Part shown: piece by piece, positions 47,790 through 57,710 of the stretch | Position numbering within the stretch: position 1 is the first letter of the stretch | Layout of the letters: every line of letters starts with the position of its first letter | The notes under the pieces: model-generated | The model's database searches: none | Seen by the model: the letters and a program-made list of their open reading frames with translations, nothing else | Told to the model about the DNA's origin: nothing | Assembly: GCA_005406025.1 (NCBI GenBank) | Contig: BGZK01000543.1 | Location: 300,153 to 364,152 of the forward strand | DNA: 64,000 nucleotides | Direction of reading: 5' to 3' | DNA from: Eumeta japonica | Lineage: Eukaryota > Arthropoda > Insecta > Lepidoptera > Psychidae | Made by a program: the position numbers and the translations under genes

Positions 47790-47935
47790 GCATATCAATA
47801 AATATCAACCAATATCAAACAATATCAAACAATATCAACCAACATCATTCAACGTCAATCAATAGCAATCAATATCAATCAATAGTATACAATACCAATC
47901 AATAGCGAGCAATACCAATCAATAGCGAGCAATCT
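47790..47935. repeat. 10-bp minisatellite (about 14 units)
   Basis: Units of the form AATATCAAYC, with drift to AATAGCGAGC and AATACCAATC, repeat with an exact 10-bp period. The array lies immediately next to the Helitron 2 terminus. Confidence 0.85.
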
Positions 47936-48366
47936 CTATAGAATGAAATTTGATATGGATTATCATGCATCATAATAATAGTTATGAATGCATAGTTATG
48001 ATAATATTACGAACACTCATGAGTCAATACTCAACAATTTGTCTTTCAAATATTTATAACTCTTCCAGTTTTAAATATTTGAAGTGATCTGTTAAACTAT
48101 TATATCATTGGAAATGGAAGTATTGAATATAAAGAAACTACAGACTTTTTCTGCTATCATAAATACATGTGACAACAGAACTGTCAAACTAAACGTCACT
48201 TTCCTTCTTGTTAAAAACTAATGAAAATATTAACTTTTCAGAACTTTTTGTATACAAACCTTCTCAGACGATTTTAAAGACAACAAAAAAAATTATTCCT
48301 ATCGGTCAAGCCGTTCTCAATTGATACTCGGACTTATATGGTCCATTTTTCTTTTATGTATACAGA
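47936..48366 (-). mobile_element. Helitron 3: 5' end only (extent uncertain)
   Basis: The minus-strand sequence starts TCTGTATACATAAAAG after an A (48367) and matches the first 120 bp of Helitron 2 closely (GAACGGCTTGACCGATAGGA, then TTGTTGTCTTTAAAATCGTC). Beyond about 48240 the match is lost. No coding part was recognised, so it is a non-autonomous or truncated relative. The left boundary given is a guess. Confidence 0.5.
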
Positions 48367-49155
48367 TTACCTTTCTTTTGTCGTCCCTCCTATCCATTGT
48401 TCATACATATCTTCAATGTGCAGACACACCCGGTTCTACTTCTTTATTATGTACATGTATATTTTGTACGCTGTTTCCATCAAAATACATCTCTTCATTA
48501 TTAACACACTATAAATGACGTAGAAATAAACAAATTAATATCAAGTAATACATCTCTTACACTCATCGTAGCTGCCTATATACCAAATGTATCCATTTAT
48601 AATGGAGATTTTGTAGGGTTATTTGTGATAGGCAGAGACGGTGCATATGCATATCCACATTTGCCGATTTAAAATTTTCCTTATAATATTATTAAAACTA
48701 CCAACAAGCAATCACTCTGTGACGGTTGAGGAACAAAATGAAAATTAAAGAAACTCTTTAATTTCATTTGTATGATTTACTATTTTTATATTATATTTTA
48801 ATAAATTTATTTGCAATATATAGTTTTTAACTTAATTTAATAATGACAATCGTTCTTTAACTATAAACTGCATTCATGTATATTAAAAAAATAATAATAA
48901 AAATAAGCAAATGAACTCTGGTGTTAAATAAAGCCATATATAAGTATAAAAAACTTGACATAATAAATTAACTATCACCGAAAAACTATCAAAATCATAA
49001 AAAGGCACAAATTCAGGTCAAGACCTTCGCTATAGTATAAGTTTAACTGAAAAAAACCCATATTATCATATGCATATACGCTGGGCACAAAATTTTCTTA
49101 CATAAATTGTTTATTTAACTATAAGATTCTTATTTACGGCTATCCCACTTCACGG
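48367..49155. other. AT-rich intronic spacer
   Basis: No element or exon was recognised. Confidence 0.3.
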
Positions 49156-49200
49156 CTATTTCATATCAATGCTAAAGACCGAAACGTTATCTTTCGTCAG

Positions 49201-49351
49201 GCGATGTGCATAGCGGACATCACGGTGGGCGCCTCCAGCCTGCCGCGGAAGGACAGCCGCGCACCGGGACAACCTCATCTCCATGAGCATGGTGATGTTC
49301 GCCACGCTGTCGGCTGTCTGCAACGTGCTGCTGCTCGTGGGCATCTGTACG
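49201..49351 (+). CDS. Four-helix membrane protein, exon 2 (apparent frame offset)
   Basis: A 151-bp exon between acceptor TTTCGTCAG and donor ACG|GTGAGA. In phase with exon 1 it begins AMCIADITVGASSLPRKDS, which completes helix 1. The second half is hydrophobic only in the next frame: RDNLISMSMVMFATLSAV and CNVLLLVGICT (helix 2). A single extra base near 49255-49265 would explain this, and the exon length (3n+1) agrees. Read without correction the first frame stays open to the end of the exon. An alternative acceptor at 49213 would put the whole exon in the second frame but would lose half of helix 1. Confidence 0.6.
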
Positions 49352-50744
49352 GTGAGACAACGACTTACAGCAGCTCTAGAATTATCAGATCTAAGCTGTT
49401 TTGATTACAAATTCGTCGTATTGATATCAGTGCAGTGATTGGCTACAAAAGGCTTTACACAACAGTCAACATTGATAGATGGGGCCTAGTCGTCAGTGCG
49501 TTGTTTTCGGTTCGGAACGTACCTAAATCTCGTAACTCGATTAAGTTAAAACGATATATTCTTTAATTAAATAAAATGAAATCACTTACTCCGTGCCTCG
49601 GTAAACTGTTTAAGTCGTCGGCCTAAATGTTATCACTGCAACCGTGTTTCTGGTAGTCAGTTGCCCTAAATCGCATCGCGGCAGTAAAGAGCTTAAGATT
49701 CAGGTGCCAATCTAAGGCAAAAAGTTCCAGGAGGACAACAAGCCGCTGTAGTAATGTAATGAAAACCTGAAACAAGAACAACGTTGGATCTTCATAGATA
49801 CATTGATTCATGAATAGTAGGCATAGGCGACAATAGCAATTTTTTTAGTAGAGATCCAATATAATTTTTTTATATAAGTTGGCGTTTTTATGTCGTTTTC
49901 TTGAAATTACATATAAAGACGTTCATGCAACGAGCTTTTAAATACACTAATAAAAATAATTATTGAAATAATAGTTGATGTTTCTTTTTCATTTCTGGGC
50001 ATAATATGAGAACAAGGCAACATGGATAGAATTCACCTAATAAGAGCCTTAGGCATATCATTTAATGTATTATTATGTTACAATCCCTTGCAAAATTTTG
50101 AATTTCGGTTTCAGGCGTTCGATTTGAATATATACTTAGGAATTATCTTAGAAATATATCTTAGTAATTAAAATGTACTGTATTAATAAAATAAAGAAGC
50201 AGATTGTATTATATGTCTTAGATACCTCAGTGCTGACACGAGCACGAGTAGGGCCATTAGCATTAAGATCGTAGAGTTCAATTCTAATTGTACCGACTGT
50301 GGCGGCTACTGGAAGTAAAAGAAATAGATTTTTCCATGGACAAAGATATTTTCGCATCGTCTCTCAAACCTATGATCGAATCCCGAGAACGTCGCCAGTT
50401 TCTGAGACAATAGAGCTCGCGCAATACGTTGTAAAATAATCACTTACAAAGTAATCAGCCGTCGACGCGCCACAGAGCCGCGGTGTCGTGACAAACGGCC
50501 ATTACGTCTGCCGTTTGAGCTCTCCCACGAAACGTTTTACGTTCGCGTCTGCGGCACCGGCATTTTATGAGTTTTACCTGTTTTAGCTGTTGTACCAAAG
50601 CAGACAAACTCATTACCTAACCTATTTATCTAGTACTTTGTCTGCCTTAGCTCACAGCCTTGATTTTAAATCAACATCGGAATCTAGATACTTAGATTTA
50701 CATTCTTTTTATTCATGTTCCATAAATAGTATGACTAGCGGTCA

Positions 50745-50755
50745 CCCCCCCCCCC
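50745..50755. repeat. Homopolymer run of 11 C
   Basis: Eleven consecutive C, ten bases before the 33-bp inverted repeat. Confidence 0.9.
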
Positions 50756-50764
50756 TTTCCGCTG

Positions 50765-50870
50765 CGAAAAATACTAGTATTATTGTGGAAAAAGCGTAGG
50801 TTGCTGAATATACAAAAAATGTGGCACAAAACGCCCCACGCTTTTTCCACAATAATACTAGTATTTTTCG
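50765..50870. repeat. Perfect 33-bp inverted repeat with 40-nt loop
   Basis: The left arm (50765-50797) begins CGAAAAATACTAGTATTATT and is the exact reverse complement of the right arm (50838-50870). The arm itself contains the palindrome AATACTAGTATT. A transcript across it would form a strong hairpin. The perfect identity implies a recent origin or active maintenance. Confidence 0.9.
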
Positions 50871-51505
50871 TCATTGTTCATTATTTTTTTTAGATCATAT
50901 TAAGGATTATCTTTCACTTTTTAGTATAATGTGCTTTAAAAGCGTGTTTTTTAGTCTTTTTTAATTATATTTATCTAATAATGTTTCTCAGATTTTTATA
51001 TTTCGTATTCCGTGTTATTTAGGATCGATATTGTCATCCATGTAAATTAAGTTAATTTCATTACATTTAGTATATTTTACGTTTGCTGTATATCTATCAA
51101 TATATATCCTTCTCTACAGTGTTTTCATATGAAAAATTATTAAAATATAAAAACGGCTACAATACAATATTTAATTGTAAAACTGAAAAGACATAAATTA
51201 AAAAAATCTTTCCGAGCCCATACAGATGAAAAAATTTTTTATGTCATAATTTTACACTGTTGATTTTTACTAGATTAGACATGACAATATATTTCGCTTG
51301 TTATTTACCATGTTTCCACAGATAACAATAAATTCAAGTGCAACTGTTAATTTGATTGTTGACATTTGAGTCGTCTCTTGATTCTTGGCATTATGACATT
51401 TCTGAAGCTACGTTATCCCAGACTTATATCAAAGAATATAGATCTGAGTCATGTGTTCGGGGTCGATCCGAGTGTAAATTAAATGAGTTCAATTACTTGT
51501 TACAG

Positions 51506-51673
51506 CGCCGATCGGGGTACATGCAACTAGCGATGCTGTTCAACGCCCTGTTCGTCCTGTTCAACTTCTTGGTGGCGGCGGTCACCTGCCTCTTCAGCCC
51601 CGAGTACAAGAGGGCCGTCGTCGACAAATCATCGACATCACATTCACCATCATCGGAACGATGCTGGCCCTTA
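51506..51673 (+). CDS. Four-helix membrane protein, exon 3 (apparent frame offset)
   Basis: A 168-bp exon between acceptor TTGTTACAG and donor CTTA|GTAATC. In phase with the helix 2 frame it reads RRSGYMQLAML, FNALFVLFNFLVAAVTCLF (helix 3) and SPEYKRAVVD. The last part is hydrophobic only in another frame: QIIDITFTIIGTMLAL (helix 4), which continues into exon 4. One missing base near 51625-51632 would join the two, and the length (3n instead of 3n+1) agrees. Uncorrected, the frame inherited from exon 2 also stays open through this exon. Confidence 0.6.
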
Positions 51674-52770
51674 GTAATCACATTTCGAAAATCTATAAAA
51701 CTAGAATTGAAGATTCCGCTGCGACGTTATGCTTCAAAATGTCATTTCGAAAGATTCGTATATATAAGGTTATGACATGTTTCCGCTATTCGCTTCGAAA
51801 AATGTAAGTAAATATTGCAGGTGTTTAAGAGTGGAGATGTCGTAACTGTGATTGCATCGAAACTGTGAATGACACACTGTCTTATTCGATGGTCACAATT
51901 TGGTTTTAATAAGATTAAGAAGAGATACAAATTCTTGTTTGTGTTTATACAAACATCAAAAAAGTGTCAGTTTGTCGTCTGACTTAATTTAGGCTATATG
52001 TGTATTTCGAAATCTCACCTAAAAAAAAATGGGATTTTTTATGCGCAACCATTACAGGCTACCCGCTTTTGGAAATTTATTTTAACATTTTTTATCGTTA
52101 AAATTTATTTTTGTTGTCGTGTCAGGCTTTTATCACCCGCTCTTAGGCACACCCTCACAATTGTTTTGTTCCAGTTTCCGGCTTTGGACCTTAAATTGCT
52201 ACGAAATTTCTGCTGAATTTCAGTACATTTTTCCTCGTACACTACAACAATTCACCTAGAGTGTTTCATGTACTGATCAATTATTTATTACATCTTTAGT
52301 TTTTAATTAACCCTTTTAATTGACGTTATGGAACTTAAGGGTCCACACATAAACATTCCGTCATATATACATACATGGGCAAGAATACATTTTTATAAAG
52401 TTGTACATTTGGATAATTTGTGAATCGAAATCTTTATTTAATACCAAACCCTATACATATGTAAAATATTTTTAATGCTCAGATTTTATGCTGTTTTCAT
52501 GTTAATATGACGTCACATAGCACTCTTCAAATATGATAAGTACGCTCAAAAACACACGGAAACAGATGAACAAACCATAAATACATAGACTTAAAATCAT
52601 GACCCTACTTTTATGTCACCGTAGTTAGATAGTAGTGCCACACGTTACGCAATCGGATAAACTATGCAATTAGATAAAAGAAGAGTTACCGCATGAAATA
52701 TGTAACGTGGTTCTAATTTTAGAATTAGACAGACACACAAGTTGACAAACGGATCCTGTATGTTTTTCAG
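51674..52770 (+). other. Intron 3 of the membrane-protein gene (about 1.1 kb)
   Basis: AT-rich with canonical ends (GTAATC ... TTTTTCAG). Nothing else was recognised. Confidence 0.5.
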
Positions 52771-52856
52771 CGTTCTGCGCTTACTACTTCCTGGTGGTCA
52801 ACAGCCTGTACCGGAAGATGAAGATGACCTATGGGGATACGGCCATTCCGGTATGA
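52771..52856 (+). CDS. Four-helix membrane protein, exon 4 (end)
   Basis: After acceptor GTTTTTCAG the exon completes a codon from exon 3 (A plus CG, Thr) and reads FCAYYFLVVNSLYRKMKMTY and GDTAIPV to a TGA at 52854-52856. FCAYYFLVV ends the fourth helix, and the basic LYRKMKM tail is the expected cytoplasmic C-terminus. With exons 1-3 the gene gives about 161 residues, a usual size for small insect four-helix membrane proteins. The function is unknown. Confidence 0.65.
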
Positions 52857-53939
52857 CGGCCGAAAAGATGTGTTTGACAGTACACGTACCGGAAATAGCA
52901 CCTATAAAACTATCGACACAATGTCAAAAGGAAATTTTAAATGTAAACATTTATCTTAATATGTCCATAGCTTGGAATAGATGTAAGAAAAGATATTTAT
53001 TGTAATAGTCTTGATAAAAAATACCATTTCGTAGCAAACAATTTAGTTTGTGTATAACGGACTTACTCAATTTTATTTTGGCGATGTTAACATCAATTTT
53101 TTTTAATTTGCGATATTTAAAAGTAATTTTGACTCTTATAAACCAAACAGATTATCTAATAAAATGAATGAGTAATAATTGCTTTGCCGACAAAAATTTA
53201 TGATTGTACCTAAATTTTGTATAAAAGGTTTCTATCACGTTAGCGTCAAAATAATTATGCAGCTGTCAAAGATGACGCTTTGAACAAAGGAAATCCATTG
53301 TAAAACTGAGAGAAGATAATAATATCAATTAATGTGTACTTTGCAATTTCTTATTTTCTAACATCAACGACGTTGTTGGGAATCGAAACATAATGAACAA
53401 AGAGAGATGTTAAAAATTAAGAATGGTATTATTTTAGGATGTTTGTTTTTAGAGTGTATTTTTTTAATTTATGGAATTTTAAAATAAGATAAAAAAATAC
53501 GCGCTTTTACAAAAAGCGCCTTAAAAAGTGTCTTATTTTAATAAAATTATTTATAATGATTTCATCTTACAAGTTTTTCATTTCTATTAACCTTTAACAG
53601 TTTAGTTATCCTAATTTTACATACAATCCCCGACAAATTGTATCTCAATTAGAAACTGCACAAAACGACTATAAAAATAGCATTTACAACTAAACTAGGA
53701 ACTAGTATCTTTTTTTGCTACAAATTGTTTGTTTCTATTTTGTCGCTAGTTTTTTAATGCCACTTATTCGTTGTGGATGCTTTTAAGGAGCAACAAAATA
53801 TTCATTGCTCTAATTTTTTCTCCAAATTTTAAAAAAACCAATATTCTTACTACCTTTTAACAACAAATTTTACGTGGATCAATCTTAAATTATATTCTTA
53901 CGAAAGTCTTTAGGAAATCAAAAATTGAGCAAACTAGCC
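52857..53939. other. 3' flank of the membrane-protein gene
   Basis: AT-rich. It probably includes the 3' UTR of the gene, but no single polyadenylation signal stands out. No other feature was recognised. Confidence 0.35.
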
Positions 53940-54285
53940 AGTTATTTTTATTATTATTGTATTTAAAAATATTGTCCGTTAAGATCGATATATCTCTGCA
54001 TTCGATGGAACTACTGATAAAACACTCCGCCACTGCACCCAGAGCTCGCTTCGACGGTCTTTTCATGTGCGATCTCTGCTTCTTCGGCGTCCGTAAGCGA
54101 ATTTCCTCGAAGTTTTCTTTTATTTAAGAAATAAATAAAATTCTTACCCAACTTCCTCAAGTAGTTAGTTGTTTGTCCGGTGGTATGTGATGAGGCTCAT
54201 CATGAAGGGTAATGTTTGTGAGGTCGTTTTCTCTCAACTTTTCCAAAGAAGAAGCAAACAATTGTTAGTTTACTAATCTCCAGTG
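53940..54285 (-). mobile_element. Mariner transposase remnant, copy 2 (deleted)
   Basis: The minus strand matches the mariner at 700-1165: GGAAAAGTTGAGAGAAAACG, CCTCATCACATACCACCGG, TTATTTCTTAAATAAAAGAA and CAGAGATATATCGATCTTAA all have counterparts in order. About 50 bp that would encode the YSPDLPPWD block (third catalytic aspartate) is missing, and the frame is broken. It belongs to the same mariner family as the copy at the left edge. Confidence 0.75.
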
Positions 54286-54297
54286 ACTGTTTTTAGA

Positions 54298-54985
54298 ATT
54301 CGTTTCGTCATGTCCATCCGTCCATTCGCATTTTATTCAAAAACTATAAGTCGTATATTGATGAACTTTGTAGTGTCTTGTATAACCCACTACTTAGTTT
54401 GGAAGTTAAGTAAACAAAATAAATATTTCTAGGGGGCACTCCATACATGTTAAAGCTGAAAAAATTTTTTGGCACACATCGACATATGGCACATATTTCG
54501 ACAGTTCTTTTAAAAACACTAAGTTTCTGAGCAATTTTTCTGATTACATCAATAGTCTCGGAAATAATAGTTCCGAAAATTGCAAAACCTGTATGTCCCC
54601 TCTATTTTGTAAACCGTGTGCCCAACAAACATGAAAAATAACGAAGATAATGCTTAATAAATACTTTCAACAAAATTATTTTGAACATGGTCGGATATAC
54701 TGTTTTGAGTTATTGCCGAAAAACTGCGTTTCAACAAAAGGACGTAAGTGCCATGAAGATACGCTCTATTGCTGGTGCATTTTATATTACACTAGTTTAA
54801 TAATAATAATTGCCATACCTACTTGTTTTGTAGTTATAAGCGACTAAGTGCTCATAACTATTCTGTGCGGAAACATGTATAAAGTGTAACAAAGTAGTTT
54901 TCATGTGTAGTGAATTTATTTGCAATAATGGCTGGAACCCGATAATGAGCGATACGACATGCTCTTGGCCAATTACTATCTTCCT
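54298..54985 (+). repeat. Family A dispersed repeat, copy 2
   Basis: About 690 bp alignable by eye to 63150-63860 in the same orientation: AACTATAAGTCGTATATTGA, TTTCTAGGGGGCACTCCATA, AAAATAACGAAGATAATGCT, AATTATTTTGAACATGGTCG and GCGACTAAGTGCTCATAACT. No conserved protein frame was found. The open frames in it differ between the copies. Confidence 0.8.
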
Positions 54986-55424
54986 AGGGGACCATTATAT
55001 TTTTTCCCGAGCGTCCGACTTCGGTCAACGGAGCGACTTCGGAATGCTAATAGTGAATTCAGTTTTCGTCACCTGTCACTTCCTTATGCCTTATACAGCG
55101 TTCAGTTATCACCGATAAATCTTTGCATCATTTCGCGTACCAATTAACACGACGGGTTTTGAAATTCGATTAAATAATCAGGTCATCGGTCAAAACCGGG
55201 ACAAAGCTTTTCATCACTAAATGTTCATGGATTTTGTACACTAACACACTATGTGGTAGTTCTTTACGTGCATCAGTGCTCACGTTGTAATGGCCGTGCA
55301 TATGCATATAATATTTTGTAATATTTCGTGAGTTATGACTCTAATAGCTTTCAGCGCTAAAGCCCAGCTCATATTATTTGGTCAAATTATGGAATGTAAA
55401 TCGAGTGCTTTTTCGTCGTTCGTT
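54986..55424. other. Spacer between repeats
   Basis: No gene was recognised. The open frames 54903-55118 and 54959-55147 overlap the end of the family A repeat and have no family signature. Confidence 0.3.
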
Positions 55425-55673
55425 AGGGGCCATCCATAATTTACGTCGCATAAATTATAAGGTTTGACCGCCCCCGTCCACAGGTGGTTCGTAAATGAAA
55501 ACAGCAGTTTTGCAATTTTTTGTCATAATACTTTAAATATTGGACACAAAAAAATATATGACCTTTTCGTATTCCGTGGATTTGACGTCCAAAGCTTTTG
55601 ACCTGCTCTTTGTCGCGCATTATCACATTTCGTTGACCGACCCAACGTGTGACGTAATTTAGGACGGCCTTAG
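55425..55673. mobile_element. MITE family B, copy 2
   Basis: The left end AGGGGCCATCCATAATTTAC and the reverse complement of the right end (TAAGGCCGTCCTAAATTACG) form imperfect inverted termini that match copy 1 (5991-6414). The centre is unrelated in length. There is no coding capacity. Confidence 0.65.
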
Positions 55674-55711
55674 GGATCATCATTGAATTGTTTACTTAGG
55701 TTCTTATGCGT

Positions 55712-55713
<2 letters not shown>

Positions 55714-55775
<62 letters not shown>
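55714..55775. repeat. (TA)31 microsatellite
   Basis: An uninterrupted TA dinucleotide run of 62 bp. Confidence 0.95.
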
Positions 55776-55781
<6 letters not shown>

Positions 55782-55904
55782 TGATATACGGTTGACTTTC
55801 TTACGCCCATATTTAAAAGAGTTTATGGTACTGTTTTAGCGTGCTTTATTCCAGAATCATTAAGAACTCCTGTGGCACTTAACAACACTTATAGGATAAT
55901 TTGT

Positions 55905-56080
55905 CGGAACGAAAGATGAAGGAGAAAGGTGAGACCGTGATCGAGGTTAAGAACAGGCCCGATTTCGGGACCCTAATCGAGAAAAGGAGAATGAGGTGGG
56001 ATCGGGATATATGATGGAATACCATCAGTCGATATCAAATTTGTAAGAATTCATTTTATATCCACACGAGTCAAACGAAA
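55905..56080 (-). repeat. Family C dispersed repeat, tail
   Basis: The minus-strand reading (CCATCATATATCCCGATCCC, TTTTCTCGATTAGGGTCCCG, CCTCGATCACGGTCTC) matches the degenerate tail of the family C copies. The head is missing or strongly changed (CTCGTGTGGATAT). Confidence 0.45.
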
Positions 56081-57439
56081 GCTGTGATCAAGTTTTGATC
56101 CTTCCGTATTTCGTGAAAGAATCACTAAGAACTATTACAATGTCGATAATGTTTAGTATGGATATACGAAGAAAATATAGTATAACATTTTCGGGTTCCG
56201 TGAGAATCACTACGAATCCTTATAGGTTTTACTAATTTAAATAAATTGATAGTGAGTTTGGCTGAAATCAATAAAATCATATACGATATATTTTAGGGTT
56301 TCGTGATAATTTTACTAACTCTTATAATAAGTTTTAATGATTAAATAAACTTAAGTGGTATAACTAAAAGCTAATTAAACACGGGGATACATATTTTAGT
56401 GTTTCGTGGTAACACTAAGAGCCTTATAGTTTTGCCGATTTCTTTAAAAAATGGAACTTCGCTATGCGCCATCCGGATCAATGACGATGCATATGCCTTT
56501 GCCAGCAATGAACGTTCAGTGATTGAAATGAAATCTCGCCATCTACACAGATCTTATTGAACGTGATTGATTGTTAATTCCCGTAGTCTAATCACATATA
56601 ATACAGTTTAATCTTATGTGAAATATTAAATTCGGGACGTTCCACAAAACATATTGACGCTAATCAGTCAGTTATTTGACGTTTAATGTGTGGATAATCA
56701 GAGTTTCAGGGTCAACGTTTAAAAATTGCGTTTTCTTTTGGTGAAAGCTGCTATGTATGTGTTTTATCTTAAACTTTCTAAATTCTTTATGCACATAATA
56801 TATTTTCATATATAAGCTGAGATGACAGAATTAAACGAGGTCTTAGCCGATGAGTCGCCCGAATGGCTCTTCTGAAAGTTTAATACGTTTTGTATATAAA
56901 TAAGTAGGTCATTTTTTTATGGTGCCTCATCTACACTTAAAGTAGGGATGATTGTTTTCTTGTCTATCCTACCAGGGACGTCGTTAGACAGCTCATTTAA
57001 AAACCATTGCGGGTCTGCGAAAACCATTTTTGATTAGGGATCATTTATTTACAGATATAAATATTAATGCAGAATATTAATTTTAAACTACTATCATGTT
57101 TGGTAAAGTCAAGGGGTGTACTCCCTCATCTGGTAAGTGGTTATTTTGGATATGACAAAAAAATCCCAAATGCAGGACTACATGAGTATATTGAAGTTAA
57201 AATTAAAACTATCACGACTAAGTAGGCTTTTGCCATAAAATAAGATGAATCGACCAACTATAAAATATGTTTGGAAAAATAAGCAAAATATCGTTAAAAT
57301 TCAATTGAAAATTACTTAGATGATCGTAGATGTAAAAAATAGGTAGTGCATATAAGTTTATGAACCATATAAAATTATGAAAATATTCATATAACATCCC
57401 GAGGCGTCCCGGGACCCGTTTTTAAACATCATTTAGCCG
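56081..57439. other. AT-rich stretch, no gene supported
   Basis: No exon or repeat family was recognised. Confidence 0.3.
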
Positions 57440-57499
57440 TTAAACCGTGAACCCGATATTCATGAATAAGAGCATGTATTTAAACAAAACCCTTCTAAG

Positions 57500-57710
57500 T
57501 CCGTATACTGCGACTGGGTTACATACGCGTGTAGGCCTACGACGACGTGCGTTTTATTCCACCAGTGTTTCGACTTTGTTTGTGTGGGGCTGGCAGCCGA
57601 TAAGTGTCTCGTCGACGCGACGGCGGAGCCGAACGCGGTCAGCGTTCGTCTTCTACGGATAGCAGCAACTAAGATATTCTTCTTTCGATTGCAGCAGGCG
57701 TCATGCACGC
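57500..57710. promoter_or_regulatory. CpG-rich candidate promoter or exon
   Basis: This block is rich in CG (TACGACGACGTGCG, CGTCGACGCGACGGCGGAGC) in AT-rich surroundings. Frames on both strands are open by composition, but none has a recognisable domain. It may be a 5' UTR or promoter of a gene whose coding part is not in view. Confidence 0.3.

Larger units (their letters stand above)
43779..49200 (+). other. Intron 1 of the membrane-protein gene (about 5.4 kb)
   Basis: AT-rich, holding a rearranged LINE remnant (44222-45250), a CpG-rich inverted repeat (46412-46476), a family C head (46570-46660), two Helitron 5' ends and a minisatellite. No additional exon of the gene was recognised. Confidence 0.5.
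49352..51505 (+). other. Intron 2 of the membrane-protein gene (about 2.15 kb)
   Basis: AT-rich. It contains a CpG-rich patch (50455-50570) with an 8-bp hairpin CAAACGGC/GCCGTTTG (50492-50499 and 50510-50517), a run of 11 C (50745-50755) and a perfect 33-bp stem (50765-50870). No further exon was recognised. Confidence 0.5.

Noticed and set aside
47785..47935. Regularly spaced repeats resembling a CRISPR array
   Set aside because: The 10-bp period with no unique spacers makes it a minisatellite, and the genome is an animal's.
50350..50400. GATCGAATCCC resembling a tRNA T-arm / box B
   Set aside because: No matching box A or cloverleaf at the right distance on either strand.
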